A DNA stretch of 64,000 nucleotides from Natronobacterium texcoconense (GCF_900104065.1 NZ_FNLC01000001.1:248001-312000); one strand, 5' to 3'; positions 50,222 to 59,374 are shown, numbered from the stretch's first letter. A program made the numbers and translations. The notes: generated by a model not told the origin, from the sequence alone.

Positions 50222-51487
50222 ATGGATGGCTTGACTCGTAGCTCGATCCGTCTCAGTCGTGGCGATACGGCTTACGTCGTCGGCATCGTCTCCGGCGCAC
50301 ACTTCCTGTCTCACGTCTATTTACTCGCGTATCCGCCGCTTTTCCCGCTGATCGGTGCCGAGTTCGATCTCACGACGACCCAGCTCGGGTTGCTCGTGAC
50401 CGCAATCTACCTGCCGACGCTCGTCTTGCAGCTCCCGCTCGGGGAACTCGTCGATCGGATCGGGGCGAAACGCATCCTCGCCGCCGGACTCGTCGTCACC
50501 TCGCTCGGAGTCTCACTGTCCGGGCTGGCGACCTCCTACTGGACGTTGCTCGCGCTCGCGTTCGTCTCCGGGATCGGCCAGTCGGTCTTTCACCCCGCCG
50601 ACTACGCGCTGCTCGAGAGCGTGACGGATTCGACCAATCAGGGATCGGCGTTCGGCCTGCACACGTTCGGCGGCTTCGCCGGTTTCGCCGCCGCACCGAT
50701 CGTAACGGGAACGATCGGCGTTCGAGTCGGCTGGCAGGCCGCCCTACTCGTGGTCGGTTCGCTCGGCTTCGTCTACGCGGCTATCGTCCTCCTAACGACC
50801 GAGTCGGTCTATCGACGACAGATTCGCGACTCGAGCCCGGACGCTGGCGTCGCCGTCTCCGGGGCGGCCGCCGACGTCAAGAAGACGGTCACCGATCTCC
50901 TGGGGCTGTTCCGGTCGGAACTGCTCGTCGTCTTCTCGTTTTACCTCGTCTCGATGATGGCCATCGTCGCCTTCCAGTCGTTCACGACCGTGTTCGCGGT
51001 CGAATCGCTCGAGTTCGCCGAGTCGACGGCCAACAACGTATTGACCGCCTACCTCGTCGGGACGGCGGTCGGCGTCGTCGCTGGCGGCCCGCTCGCGGAC
51101 CGCGTCCCGTTCCAGCCCGTCATCGTCGCTTCCTTCACCGTCGCGGCCGTCGGCGTCTGGTTTGCCGTCGGTATGGCATCCGACGCTGGATTCGTCCTCG
51201 CAGCGTCGATCTTCGGCGTGGTCGGACTGGCGACCGGTCTGGCGCTTCCCGCTCGGGACAAACTCGCGAACTCGTTTGCCGCTGCGGGATCGACCGGAAA
51301 GAGCTTCGGTTTCTTCTTCACCGGGCTCTCGCTCGGTGCGGTGATCAGTCCGGTCCTGATCGGTGCGATCATCGACGCACGCTCCGTTGTCGCCGCCTTG
51401 CTCGTCGCCGGCGGTTTCCTCGTCGTCGCGGCATCGATCGTCGTCGCCGTTCGCCTGCTCGAGTTGCCACGGACGAACGCTGGATAG
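50222..51487 (+). CDS. MFS transporter
   Basis: The 421-residue protein has 12 predicted membrane helices in two halves, with the MFS A-motif as GELVDRIGAKRIL between TM2 and TM3 and a related GGPLADRVPFQP in the second half. The N-terminus VVGIVSGAHFLSHVYLLAYPPLFPLIGAEF and GIGQSVFHPADYALL resemble the fosmidomycin-resistance/nitrate-type MFS branch. Substrate unknown. It lies between the two transducer genes but on the opposite strand, so the sensed compound might be its substrate; that is speculation. Confidence 0.88.
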   Translation: MDGLTRSSIRLSRGDTAYVVGIVSGAHFLSHVYLLAYPPLFPLIGAEFDLTTTQLGLLVTAIYLPTLVLQLPLGELVDRIGAKRILAAGLVVTSLGVSLSGLATSYWTLLALAFVSGIGQSVFHPADYALLESVTDSTNQGSAFGLHTFGGFAGFAAAPIVTGTIGVRVGWQAALLVVGSLGFVYAAIVLLTTESVYRRQIRDSSPDAGVAVSGAAADVKKTVTDLLGLFRSELLVVFSFYLVSMMAIVAFQSFTTVFAVESLEFAESTANNVLTAYLVGTAVGVVAGGPLADRVPFQPVIVASFTVAAVGVWFAVGMASDAGFVLAASIFGVVGLATGLALPARDKLANSFAAAGSTGKSFGFFFTGLSLGAVISPVLIGAIIDARSVVAALLVAGGFLVVAASIVVAVRLLELPRTNAG

Positions 51488-51598
51488 CTCTCGCATACGA
51501 TCGTCCGAAACTGTAGCGTACGATACACAGCTACGTCACGGAACGCCCCGAGAAGAGAAGTCGTGGCTCCGATTTGATTCGCTCGAACCGTTTTTTCG

Positions 51599-54268
51599 TT
51601 ACTCGTCGTTCGCGGTTTCGATATCGGTTTCGTCGTGTCTGAGGACGATGTCGGATTCGTCCGAGGCGGAGTCGTCGTCTACGGTCTCGGCGTCGACCTC
51701 GAACTCGTCGAGCGAGTCCCGGAGGTCGTCGGCTCGCTCGGTCAGCGAGTTCGCACCGGAGGCGACTTCGGAGATGGTGGCGGTCTGTTCCTCGACGGCG
51801 GCCGCGACGGTCTCGGTCTCGTCTTTGGTGTCTTCGCTGATGGTGGTCGCCTCGTCGACCATGTTGACGACGCGTTCGCTCGCCCGAGCCTGGTCGTCAG
51901 TCGCGTCGTTGATCGACTGGATGCTCTCGTTTGCCGTCTCGACCTGTGCTGCGATCTCGTCGATGGCCTCGATCCCTTCGCCGATCACTTCGCTTCCCTC
52001 GTCGACGCGCTCGCGCATCTGCTCGATCTCGTCGACCGTCTCGTCGACCGACGCCTGCACTTCCGTGATCAGTTCGTCGACCTCCTGAGTCGCATCACCG
52101 GTCTCCTCGGCGAGGGACTTGACCTCGTCCGCGACGACGGCGAAGCCATCACCCTCCTCGCCGGCCGCAGCCGCCTCGATCGAAGCGTTCAGCGCCAGCA
52201 GGTTCGTCTGACCGGCGATGTCGTCGATCAGATCGACGATCTCGCTAATTTCGTCCATCTCGTCGTCCAGCCGTTCGACCTGGTCAGTGATCGCGTCGGC
52301 CTGGTTCTCGAGGGCGTTCATCTGGGTACGAATCGCGCTGGCCGCATCGCCCGCGATGTCGGCTCTCCCGGCAGCCTCTTCCGAAACGTTTGCGACGTCG
52401 TCGGCGGTCGAAGCGATCTCCTCGATGGTCGCCGAGAGGTCGTTCATCTCGCCGTAGACCTCCTGGAACCGGTCGCTCTGGTCGGCGGTCGCCGTCGCGA
52501 TCTCCTCGGTCGAGTGGCTCACCTCGTCGCTTGCGCGTTCGATCTCCTGAACGCGGTGGGTAACGTCCGAACTGATGTCGTCGACGTCACTTGCCAGTTC
52601 CTGGATGTCGACGACCGTCCGTTCGAGATCCTCGAGCATTGCGTTGAACGCCGCTGCAATCTCCGAGAGCGCCTCGTTGTCGACGTCCTCGTCGAGTCGC
52701 TGGGTGAAATCTCCCTCGGAAGCATCGGCCATGACGTCGGCGAACTCGGCTGCCTTCCGCTCGAGTCGATCGGCGAGTTGTTCGGCTTCCTGCCGTGCTT
52801 CGGCGGCCTCTTCCTGTGCAACCTCGGCTTCGGCTTTGGATTCCTCGAGGTTCTCGATAGACTGCTCGAGGTCGTGGTGCATCGTCTCGAGCGAGTCGCC
52901 GAGCTTTCCGGGGACCTCCTCCTCGAGAATTGCCGAGTCGAACTCCTGGCCAGCGATCGCGTCGGCCTGATCTGCCGCCGTCTCGAGGTATTCGCGGATG
53001 CCCTCGAAGGAGCGTCTGACCTGGCCGACCTCGTCGATACGGTCGTCGTCAGAGATTTCGATGTCGGTATCGCCGGCCGAGAGGGAGCGAGCGTCCTCGG
53101 CGAGGTCGTCTATGGCGTTTGCGGTCGAGCGCCCGATCGTTGCGCCGATGGCGACGAAGCCGGCGAGAGCGATGGTGATCAGGACGATCAGCGAGGTAGC
53201 GACGTCGTCGGCGAGTTCGTACGCGGTGTCCTGTGGCGCGTGGGTGACGAGTACCCAGTCGGTGCCCGGAACGTACGCATAGCCGACGACCTCGTCGGTG
53301 TCGTCGTACTCCGTCGCGTCGACTGCGTCGGTTCCCATGACGCGTGCGGCGTGGACGACTTCGCCGTCCGCCCCGGTCTGGTAGGTAGACAGGACTTCGT
53401 CTGGCTCATCGGCAATCATCACTTCGCCGTCGTCGGCGTCGACGACCTGCGTGTAACTTCCTTCGATCGTATCTTCGAACTGATCGGCCAGATCGGTCGC
53501 GGAGACGACAACCATCACCGCGTTCTCCCGATCGGTTCCCTCGACCGGACTCATGAAGGCGATAAGCTGGTCACCGCCGTGTTCGAAGGTATCGGTGTAG
53601 GTCGAATCGACGTTCAGGTCGCCTGTGTAGTCGTATTCTCGAATGTCGTCGTCGGAGAGGCGGGCGTGAAGTTCGAGATCCAGTTCACCGATATCGTCAC
53701 CGGCGACCGATTGATCCGTCGTGTGGATTATCCGGTCGGTCGTGAGATCGACGTGGTGGATTGCGTGAACGGCGTCGTCCATCTCCTCCTGTTCGTCACG
53801 TAACGTCCGTTCTATCTCTACTTCCGATCCGTCCGTAAGGACCTCGTTCGCTGCAACCAGTGTCGTCATCTGCTCGTAGTCTTCGACCCAGTCCGAGAGG
53901 CCGTCGGCTTCCGCGTCGGCGTTCATCGACATCTCGTTTTGGACGTTCGCCGTGATCTGGCCCGTAATATCGACGTAGAAAAACACTGCCGCAGCCGAAG
54001 TAATGAGGAGAACGACGAGCATCACGGCTGCAAACTTTCGCATGTAGCTCTTGCGGACGTACTCCATCGATAACGAGTCGGATTCCCGGACGTACTCCGT
54101 CGGCGAGACGCCGATCGGGTTTCGAACGTGTTCTGTCGGTAGCCGGCTACCCACTTTACGAACGTATTTCGTCGGTAGCAACCCCTTCAACTTACGAATG
54201 CGTTCCGTCGGGACCGAATCAGTCACCTTACGGACATACTTTGTGGGGAGGAGATCACGTATCGACAT
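51599..54268 (-). CDS. Haloarchaeal transducer (methyl-accepting chemotaxis protein) with N-terminal tandem repeats
   Basis: The 889-residue Htr protein is a paralogue of the one at 47017. Residues 8-67 hold five 12-residue repeats of type PTKYVRKVxxxL plus a sixth degenerate copy, all before TM1 (about 78-98, VMLVVLLITSAAAVFFYVDI). A Cache-type sensor, TM2 (about 360-380), HAMP and a signalling coiled coil with [22 protein letters not shown] follow. The C-terminus ends soon after [11 protein letters not shown] with a short acidic tail ([16 protein letters not shown]). The signalling part is nearly identical in DNA to the paralogue. Start ATG 54268 is supported by the shared upstream motif. 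Confidence 0.91.
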   Translation of the reverse strand: MSIRDLLPTKYVRKVTDSVPTERIRKLKGLLPTKYVRKVGSRLPTEHVRNPIGVSPTEYVRESDSLSMEYVRKSYMRKFAAVMLVVLLITSAAAVFFYVDITGQITANVQNEMSMNADAEADGLSDWVEDYEQMTTLVAANEVLTDGSEVEIERTLRDEQEEMDDAVHAIHHVDLTTDRIIHTTDQSVAGDDIGELDLELHARLSDDDIREYDYTGDLNVDSTYTDTFEHGGDQLIAFMSPVEGTDRENAVMVVVSATDLADQFEDTIEGSYTQVVDADDGEVMIADEPDEVLSTYQTGADGEVVHAARVMGTDAVDATEYDDTDEVVGYAYVPGTDWVLVTHAPQDTAYELADDVATSLIVLITIALAGFVAIGATIGRSTANAIDDLAEDARSLSAGDTDIEISDDDRIDEVGQVRRSFEGIREYLETAADQADAIAGQEFDSAILEEEVPGKLGDSLETMHHDLEQSIENLEESKAEAEVAQEEAAEARQEAEQLADRLERKAAEFADVMADASEGDFTQRLDEDVDNEALSEIAAAFNAMLEDLERTVVDIQELASDVDDISSDVTHRVQEIERASDEVSHSTEEIATATADQSDRFQEVYGEMNDLSATIEEIASTADDVANVSEEAAGRADIAGDAASAIRTQMNALENQADAITDQVERLDDEMDEISEIVDLIDDIAGQTNLLALNASIEAAAAGEEGDGFAVVADEVKSLAEETGDATQEVDELITEVQASVDETVDEIEQMRERVDEGSEVIGEGIEAIDEIAAQVETANESIQSINDATDDQARASERVVNMVDEATTISEDTKDETETVAAAVEEQTATISEVASGANSLTERADDLRDSLDEFEVDAETVDDDSASDESDIVLRHDETDIETANDE
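54068..54247 (-). repeat. Coding tandem repeat, 36-bp unit, in the second transducer
   Basis: Five consecutive 12-codon units encode PTKYVRKVTDSV, PTERIRKLKGLL, PTKYVRKVGSRL, PTEHVRNPIGVS and PTEYVRESDSLS; a partial sixth (MEYVRKSYMRKF) leads into TM1. Units keep PT-x-x-V/I-R and vary elsewhere, so the array is not freshly amplified. The paralogue has only one equivalent unit ([13 protein letters not shown]). Confidence 0.8.
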
Positions 54269-54299
54269 TTATGAAATACTGATCTCATGTTGTAAAATC

Positions 54300-54310
54300 G
54301 CTTGTGGCCC
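54300..54310 (-). promoter_or_regulatory. Shared upstream motif of the transducer gene at 51599
   Basis: Coding-strand GGGCCACAAGC, 32 nt upstream of ATG 54268 and followed by GATTTTAC (TATA-like). It is identical in sequence and distance to the motif at 50027-50037, whereas the flanking bases differ. Confidence 0.5.
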
Positions 54311-54500
54311 TTTCGACGCCGATACGTGTTTTCCGAGCTATCACGACAGCTGACCATCATATGGCCATTTCAGTCGGGCGGGTCCAGCCGTTGCCTCGAG
54401 AGTCGTCTCTCTGTGCGATCGATACTGAAACCTTCTTGGGGAATCGCACCGGGTGTTCGGATATGTACGACAGCGAGTGGCCCCTGTCGAGGTGGCAGCC

Positions 54501-55526
54501 GTGACGAGTGTCAAGGAGTTCCGAATCGAGGCGGCTGCGACCACCGACGAACTCGGCCGCGGTTCGTTCGTCTTTACCGACGACTACTCCGTTTTCGACT
54601 GGGGGAAGATGCCCGACCCGATCCCCGACAAAGGCAGAAGTCTCTGTACGATGGGCGCGTTCAACTTCGAGACCCTCGAGTCGGCGGGCATCCCGACTCA
54701 CTACCGTGGCGTCGTTCCCGACGACGGCGACGAGCCAGTCTCTCTCGAGGACGTCTCGGAACCTCCCCGAGAGATGGCGATCGAACTCACGCAGGTCCCC
54801 GACCTCCCCAACGACGGCCGAGAGTACGACTACGACAGCTACCACGCCGACGCCGGCGACAACTACCTGATCCCACTCGAGATCGTGTTCCGGAACCGGG
54901 TCCCGATCGGCTCGAGTCTCCGCCGGCGCACCGACCCCGACGACCACGGGCTCGACGTCGATAGCTGGCCGGACGAAGTCGTCGACCTCGACGAACCGAT
55001 CGTCGAGTTCTCGACGAAGTACGAGGAGAGCGACCGCTATCTGGACCGCGAGGAGGCCGACGCGATCGCCGGCAAAGCCGACGTCGCCGACCTCGAGTCG
55101 CTGGCTCGCGAGGTCAACCGACTCGTCACCGACCGCGCCGAGGAAGCGGGACTCGACCATCAGGACGGCAAGATCGAGTGTTGCTACTACGACGGCGAGA
55201 TCCGCGTCGCCGACGTCGTCGGCACGTTCGACGAGAACCGCTTCAGCTACGAGGGAACCCAGCTCTCGAAGGAAGTCCTCCGGCAGTACCACAAGCGAAC
55301 CCAGCCGGAGTGGGTCCAGGCCGTCGAACAGGCCAAAGCCGAGGCCAAACGCAAGGACGTCGCCGACTGGAAGTCCCGCTGTGAGGTGGAGCCGGAGCCA
55401 CTCGAGGACGAGGTGCTCGAGACTGCACGGGACATGTACTGTGCGGGAGCCAACGCCTACGTCGGCCGAGAGCTGTTCGACGCACCGCCGCTCTCGAGTG
55501 CGATCGGTGCGGTTCGTCGACTGTAA
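54501..55526 (+). CDS. purC: Phosphoribosylaminoimidazole-succinocarboxamide synthase
   Basis: The 341-residue enzyme ligates aspartate to CAIR with ATP in purine synthesis. It starts at GTG 54501 ([46 protein letters not shown]), which aligns with the usual N-terminus; the extra 16 codons upstream do not look like protein. SAICAR-synthetase blocks are [34 protein letters not shown] and [14 protein letters not shown]. It is longer than bacterial PurC (about 240), like haloarchaeal versions I recall. GATATG lies about 28 nt upstream. Confidence 0.93.
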   Translation: MTSVKEFRIEAAATTDELGRGSFVFTDDYSVFDWGKMPDPIPDKGRSLCTMGAFNFETLESAGIPTHYRGVVPDDGDEPVSLEDVSEPPREMAIELTQVPDLPNDGREYDYDSYHADAGDNYLIPLEIVFRNRVPIGSSLRRRTDPDDHGLDVDSWPDEVVDLDEPIVEFSTKYEESDRYLDREEADAIAGKADVADLESLAREVNRLVTDRAEEAGLDHQDGKIECCYYDGEIRVADVVGTFDENRFSYEGTQLSKEVLRQYHKRTQPEWVQAVEQAKAEAKRKDVADWKSRCEVEPEPLEDEVLETARDMYCAGANAYVGRELFDAPPLSSAIGAVRRL

Positions 55527-55638
55527 CGAGTCACTTCCCTTTTCCTGTGTCTAGTCATCGCATACCGCACTTACAGCGTCGCTCGTCGCCGTATTCAGTA
55601 ACCCTCATATGCAGCGAGTCCACATGCAGTAGCAAGCA

Positions 55639-55851
55639 ATGACTGTTCCCGTCACCCTGGTTCCGGCGAGTATCGTCCCGTTCGATCCGACGGTCGGCGT
55701 CACGGTCGTCGCCAGCATCATGCTGACCGTCTTCGTCGCTGCTATGACGTTCCTGGCTCTCGCACCGGTCGTCTCCGAGAAGTGGAGCCAACAGCTAGGC
55801 GGTGCCGCGAGCGGTCCGTCGCTCGAGACCGAAGCCAACGAAGCCGACTAA
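55639..55851 (+). CDS. Small single-pass membrane protein
   Basis: A 70-residue frame with one strong hydrophobic segment (about residues 18-46, TVGVTVVASIMLTVFVAAMTFLALAPVV) and a short acidic C-terminus. CTCATATGC lies about 29-36 nt upstream of the ATG. It ends 7 bp from the convergent acetamidase gene. Family not recognised; coding status fairly likely from composition. Confidence 0.5.
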   Translation: MTVPVTLVPASIVPFDPTVGVTVVASIMLTVFVAAMTFLALAPVVSEKWSQQLGGAASGPSLETEANEAD

Positions 55852-55858
55852 TCCTTCT

Positions 55859-57166
55859 TTAGAGCCCGTACTGGTCACGTACCAGATGGGCCATTCCGCG
55901 CTCCTCGAGGACGTCCATCGGTGCGAGCATATCGAGTTGAACGACGCCCGGGAGCCGTCCGATCTGGACGCCGCCGGTGAACGTACACCGCGAGCGGACC
56001 TCACCCTCGCTCATTCCCAGCAGGTCGCTCGCCCGGTCGAAGGCGTTCTGTGTCGCGTCGTTGATCGTCGCGCCGGAGCCGATTACCTGGATCGGTCCCA
56101 TGTCGTCCTCGAGGTCGACTCCGTGGTGGGACGCGAGCTCTCGGCCCGCTTCGCGTTCCCCCTCACTGTACGGCTTCGAGATGAACGGCAGATCCTCCTC
56201 GTTGGGCAGCAGGATCGGCCCGTCGATCTCGAGGTCTTTGATAACTTCGACGCCCATTCGCACCGTGCCGCTGACGTCGGTCGTGTGCAGGGAGAGTTCG
56301 CCGTCGCCCTGGTTGGCGTGGAGGTCGCCGACGTAGACTCCGCCGCCGTCGACCTTGACGGGACAGATTAGGGTCGCACCGGCGCGGACCTCGGGGACGT
56401 CCATGTGGCCGTCCGTTCGTTCTTCGAGTTCGTCCTCGCTCTCGAGACCCCAGTCGTGGTCGGCACCGATCAGGAACTGTCCGAAGTCGCCGGCGTTGTG
56501 CGAGTCGGGGAGTTCGACCGGCGGCGTCGTGCCGACGTTGCCGATGAAGGGGCGCAGTCGGCCGAGCGTGCCGGGCATCTCCGAGGGTTCGTACAGCAAG
56601 ATTGGGTGCTGGCGGGAGTTCTCGGGGATGTCCATCACCTCCACGGCGTCTTTCGCGAGTTCGTGTGCACCCGACTCGTCCATCGTGAGTCCGACGGTCC
56701 GATCCTCGTCGAACGCGACGGTGTAGCCGTACTCGAAACCGAAGGAGGAGGCGTTGGCACCACACTCTGCACAGCGGATCGCGTCCTCGCCGGTGCCCTC
56801 GACGACGGAGTCGGGCCACTCCGTCCCACACTCGGGACACCGGTGGTCGACGAACGGGTCGTCGTCGAACGCCTCCTCGCGTTCGCGCATCGTCCCGGTG
56901 CTCGTCGCCATGCTCGTGACCTCGATCTCCCGGATCTTCAGGGCGACCGCGTCGCCGACCTCGGCGTTCTCGACCCGGATCGGCCGCGTTACCTCGTGGC
57001 CGCCGCGAAACTCCGGCGTGATCATCGGCCCCCAGCAGGCCGGCGGTGTGTAGGTCTCGATCGTCCCGCCGTCGGCGACCGTCCCGGCCCACTCCTGATC
57101 CGGGCCGACGAGTCCGAGCGTGTACTGGTCGACCGATAGCTCTTGCTGGATTTCACGTTGTGCCAT
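55859..57166 (-). CDS. Acetamidase/formamidase family protein with internal zinc ribbon
   Basis: The 435-residue enzyme belongs to the FmdA/AmdA family, which hydrolyses short amides to ammonia and acid. Recognisable blocks are GTIETYTPPACWGPMITPEFRGGHEVTRPI, PVKVDGGGVYVGDLHANQGDGELSLHTTDVSGTVRM and ASHHGVDLEDDMGPIQVIGSGATINDATQNAFDRASDLLGMSEGE. At residues 110-135 two Cys pairs (CPECGTEW, CAECGA) form an inserted zinc ribbon, which is unusual for a metabolic amidase. AAAATAAAC (57192-57200) is a good TATA box. Substrate unproven. Confidence 0.88.
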   Translation of the reverse strand: MAQREIQQELSVDQYTLGLVGPDQEWAGTVADGGTIETYTPPACWGPMITPEFRGGHEVTRPIRVENAEVGDAVALKIREIEVTSMATSTGTMREREEAFDDDPFVDHRCPECGTEWPDSVVEGTGEDAIRCAECGANASSFGFEYGYTVAFDEDRTVGLTMDESGAHELAKDAVEVMDIPENSRQHPILLYEPSEMPGTLGRLRPFIGNVGTTPPVELPDSHNAGDFGQFLIGADHDWGLESEDELEERTDGHMDVPEVRAGATLICPVKVDGGGVYVGDLHANQGDGELSLHTTDVSGTVRMGVEVIKDLEIDGPILLPNEEDLPFISKPYSEGEREAGRELASHHGVDLEDDMGPIQVIGSGATINDATQNAFDRASDLLGMSEGEVRSRCTFTGGVQIGRLPGVVQLDMLAPMDVLEERGMAHLVRDQYGL

Positions 57167-57191
57167 AGCATACCAATCTACGACGGCGGCG

Positions 57192-57200
57192 AAAATAAAC
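57192..57200 (-). promoter_or_regulatory. TATA box of the acetamidase gene
   Basis: Coding strand GTTTATTTT, 26-34 nt before ATG 57166, consistent with a leaderless transcript. Confidence 0.5.
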
Positions 57201-57333
57201 GTACAGTAGCACGCTACCTGCAGGCCCCTGTGTTCGAGGGCGTAACGGTCGATCCAGAAAACGTGTGAACCGAGTCGGTCCGACTACAGCGGTATCGAAC
57301 GTCGGCTAGCGAACACTCGAGCGACGTCTCCGG

Positions 57334-57507
57334 CTACTCCCACTCGGGGAGCGACGCAGCTTCCGCCTCGGATACCGAGATCCAGGCGTCGTCTCGGGCG
57401 ATGTCGGCGATAACGAGGTGTGGCTGCCCATCGATCTCGTCGATCGCCGCCACGACGTCGCCGCTCTCCACTGGCAGCGTTCCGATAGTGCCTGGATTGA
57501 GCGTCAT
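57334..57507 (-). CDS. Small haloarchaeal protein (DUF7556-like)
   Basis: A 57-residue frame reads MTLNPGTIGTLPVESGDVV, then AAIDEIDGQPHLVIADIARDDAWISVSEAEAASLPEWE. The segment HLVIADIARDDAWISV followed by an acidic SLPEWE end resembles the haloarchaeal DUF7556 family as I recall it. Coding bias fits the genome. It lies in a 455-bp stretch between the acetamidase and purU genes that otherwise contains no gene. Function unknown. Confidence 0.6.
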   Translation of the reverse strand: MTLNPGTIGTLPVESGDVVAAIDEIDGQPHLVIADIARDDAWISVSEAEAASLPEWE

Positions 57508-57621
57508 GTTCAATTATACTTTCCTTATCGCTATGAACGTTTCGGGTTAAACCCAGCTAGTGAGTGGAATTCCATCAAAATTGCCTACCTTCGACTGTCT
57601 CGAAATGTAATGGTCGTACAC

Positions 57622-58569
57622 TCAGTCGTCGGCGATCGCGTCGCCGATCCCGTCGACCGGTCGGTCGGGAGTGATCTCGTCGATCTCGTCGGGGAGACCG
57701 AGCTGATAGTCGCTCTCGTTCTCCCGGACTGTCGTCCGGCCGCGGTGGACCGAGACGTCGCCGTTCAGGTGGAGACGGACAGCTTCGAGCAAGGCGTCGG
57801 CCTCGAGGGGCTGTCCGCGGCGTTTCACCGCCTCGGCGTCGGCGTCGTCGGGGACGTCGAACGCTCGCTGGGTGATGATCGGTCCCTGGTCGAGGTCCGT
57901 CGTCACGTAGTGAGCGGTGACGCCGGCGACGCGGACGCCTTCCTCGATGGCCTGACGGTACGCTTCCGCGCCGGGGAAGGCGGGTAGCAGGGAGGGATGG
58001 ACGTTGATGATTCGGTCCTCGTACCGAAAGACGACGTTGGGGCTGAGGATCCGCATGTAGCGAGCCAGCACGACGAGGTCGACGTCGTATCGTTCGAGCA
58101 ACTCGAGCAGTCGCTCCTCGTCTTGCTGCCCGTTCTCGTCGCCGACGTCGTGGAACGGAACGTCGTAGTGGTCGGCCAGCGGCTCCAGGTCGTCGTGGTT
58201 TCCGATCACGACGCCGACGTCGGCCCCGAGTTCGTCGTTGGCCCAGGCCTCGAACAGTGCCTCGAGGCAGTGGCTCTCTTTCGTGACGAGGACGGCGATC
58301 TGCTGGTTCTCGCGGTCGGACGGGAACCGGACCTTGACGTCGAGTCCGAGGTCGTCGCCCAACTCGTGGAGGTCCTCCCGGAGTTTCGCCTCCGTACAGA
58401 CCATCTCGCTGGTATCGACGGCCAGGTACATCCGGAAGACGTCGTCCCGGACCGCCTGATCTAAGTCCTCGATGTTGACCCCGCGCTCGAACAGGAGGCT
58501 CGTCACACGCGCGATCAGTCCGGTGTCGTCCTCTCCGATCACCGTGATTTCGGTTACGTCGGTCGTCAT
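57622..58569 (-). CDS. purU: Formyltetrahydrofolate deformylase-like protein
   Basis: The 315-residue protein has an N-terminal ACT domain (about 1-80, EITVIGEDDTGLIARVTSLLFERGVNIEDL) and a C-terminal formyltransferase domain: VLVTKESHCLEALFEAW, VVIGNHDDLEPLADHYDVPFHDV, and the catalytic block VVLARYMRILSPNVVFRYEDRIINVHPSLLPAFPGAEAYRQA with Asn/His, then TAHYVTTDLDQGPIITQ with the catalytic Asp. PurU releases formate from 10-formyl-THF; a phosphoribosylglycinamide formyltransferase-like role is the alternative. The C-terminal about 40 residues are an extra acidic tail. Confidence 0.9.
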   Translation of the reverse strand: MTTDVTEITVIGEDDTGLIARVTSLLFERGVNIEDLDQAVRDDVFRMYLAVDTSEMVCTEAKLREDLHELGDDLGLDVKVRFPSDRENQQIAVLVTKESHCLEALFEAWANDELGADVGVVIGNHDDLEPLADHYDVPFHDVGDENGQQDEERLLELLERYDVDLVVLARYMRILSPNVVFRYEDRIINVHPSLLPAFPGAEAYRQAIEEGVRVAGVTAHYVTTDLDQGPIITQRAFDVPDDADAEAVKRRGQPLEADALLEAVRLHLNGDVSVHRGRTTVRENESDYQLGLPDEIDEITPDRPVDGIGDAIADD

Positions 58570-58797
58570 CGGGGCCACCTCCGCTCGAGCGTCGGTCGGA
58601 ACATTACGAGGTGTTGCAATCCCTGGGTAGGCAAAAACCCTGCTTTTTGCGGTCGCAGAGCCGAAATTCGGATGATCTTTGCTGTGGGTTGAGAAGAACG
58701 GTTCGTAGTCCGGTGCCTGCGCTGAATCCGATGGGTCGTCGACGGCGAAAAGGGAAGTTCGGCCCGTGCTCGGATCGGGCAGCGGACTGTCGCTGGT

Positions 58798-58950
58798 TCA
58801 GTGGTTCTCGTGGATGTGGCTCTGTAACGATCCGACGTCATTGAATCCTTCGTCGCAGACGGCGCAGGTGTTGTGGTGTAACGCGACGTGCTGGGTCACG
58901 CCTGCGGCTGACTGGAAGCTCTCGTCACAGGTGGAGCAGTTGTAGCCCAT
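58798..58950 (-). CDS. Small two-finger C2H2 zinc protein
   Basis: A 50-residue protein consists of two C2H2 fingers and nothing else: Cys5, Cys8, His21, His25/26, and Cys29, Cys32, His45, His50 (CSTCDESFQSAAGVTQHVALHH; CAVCDEGFNDVGSLQSHIHENH). Small C2H2 proteins in haloarchaea include regulators of bacterioruberin synthesis, biofilm and motility, so a regulatory role is possible. CCTTTTTGAG about 28-36 nt upstream supports ATG 58950. Confidence 0.8.
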   Translation of the reverse strand: MGYNCSTCDESFQSAAGVTQHVALHHNTCAVCDEGFNDVGSLQSHIHENH

Positions 58951-59099
58951 AACGATGCTAGTTGAAGACACGCCGCTCAAAAAGGGTTGCTAGGAACCGC
59001 CCGCCCTTCACACCTATACTTTGGCAAAACGCTCGTCTCCGGTCATTCATCCAGCGATGACGGTCGGGCGGTCCGCGATAATCGATCGTCCGCCCGAGG

Positions 59100-59357
59100 T
59101 CACCGCAACTCGTCGGCCCGCCGCCGCAACGACGGATCGACGGTCGTATCGTCTGCGAGTTCCGCGAGTTCGTCGCTCGCGTTGCACTTCGCAAGCCCCT
59201 CGAGCGCCCGTCGCCGGAACTCGCCGCGAAGCCCGCCCATCTGGACGAGCAGTGCAAGGTTCGTTCGTTCGCCGCGCTCGACCATGCGGTCGATCGCGTC
59301 GCGTCGATGCGTGTGCGAGACGGCCGATTTGACTGCGGTCTGGAAGTGTGTCGACAT
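59100..59357 (-). CDS. Small helical protein, third gene of the COG0523 unit
   Basis: The 85-residue protein (MSTHFQTAVKSAVSHTHRRDAIDRMVERG and on) is alpha-helical with Arg/Glu/Ala, reminiscent of HEAT-type helices (RREFRRRALEGLAKCNASDELAELADD pattern). Its ATG is 17 bp after the stop of the DUF7511-like gene on the same strand, so the COG0523, DUF7511-like and this gene likely form one operon. No family recognised. Confidence 0.65.
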   Translation of the reverse strand: MSTHFQTAVKSAVSHTHRRDAIDRMVERGERTNLALLVQMGGLRGEFRRRALEGLAKCNASDELAELADDTTVDPSLRRRADELR

Positions 59358-59374
59358 GGTCGTACTGATCGCTG

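Noticed and set aside
51635-53803. Open frame of 722 codons antisense to the second transducer gene
   Set aside because: It is the mirror of the strong GAC/GTC/GAG codon bias of a long acidic gene; its protein lacks any recognisable domain and the sense strand encodes a complete Htr.
54068-54247. 36-bp periodic repeats considered as a CRISPR array
   Set aside because: Units are contiguous without spacers, are in frame, and encode a degenerate protein repeat.
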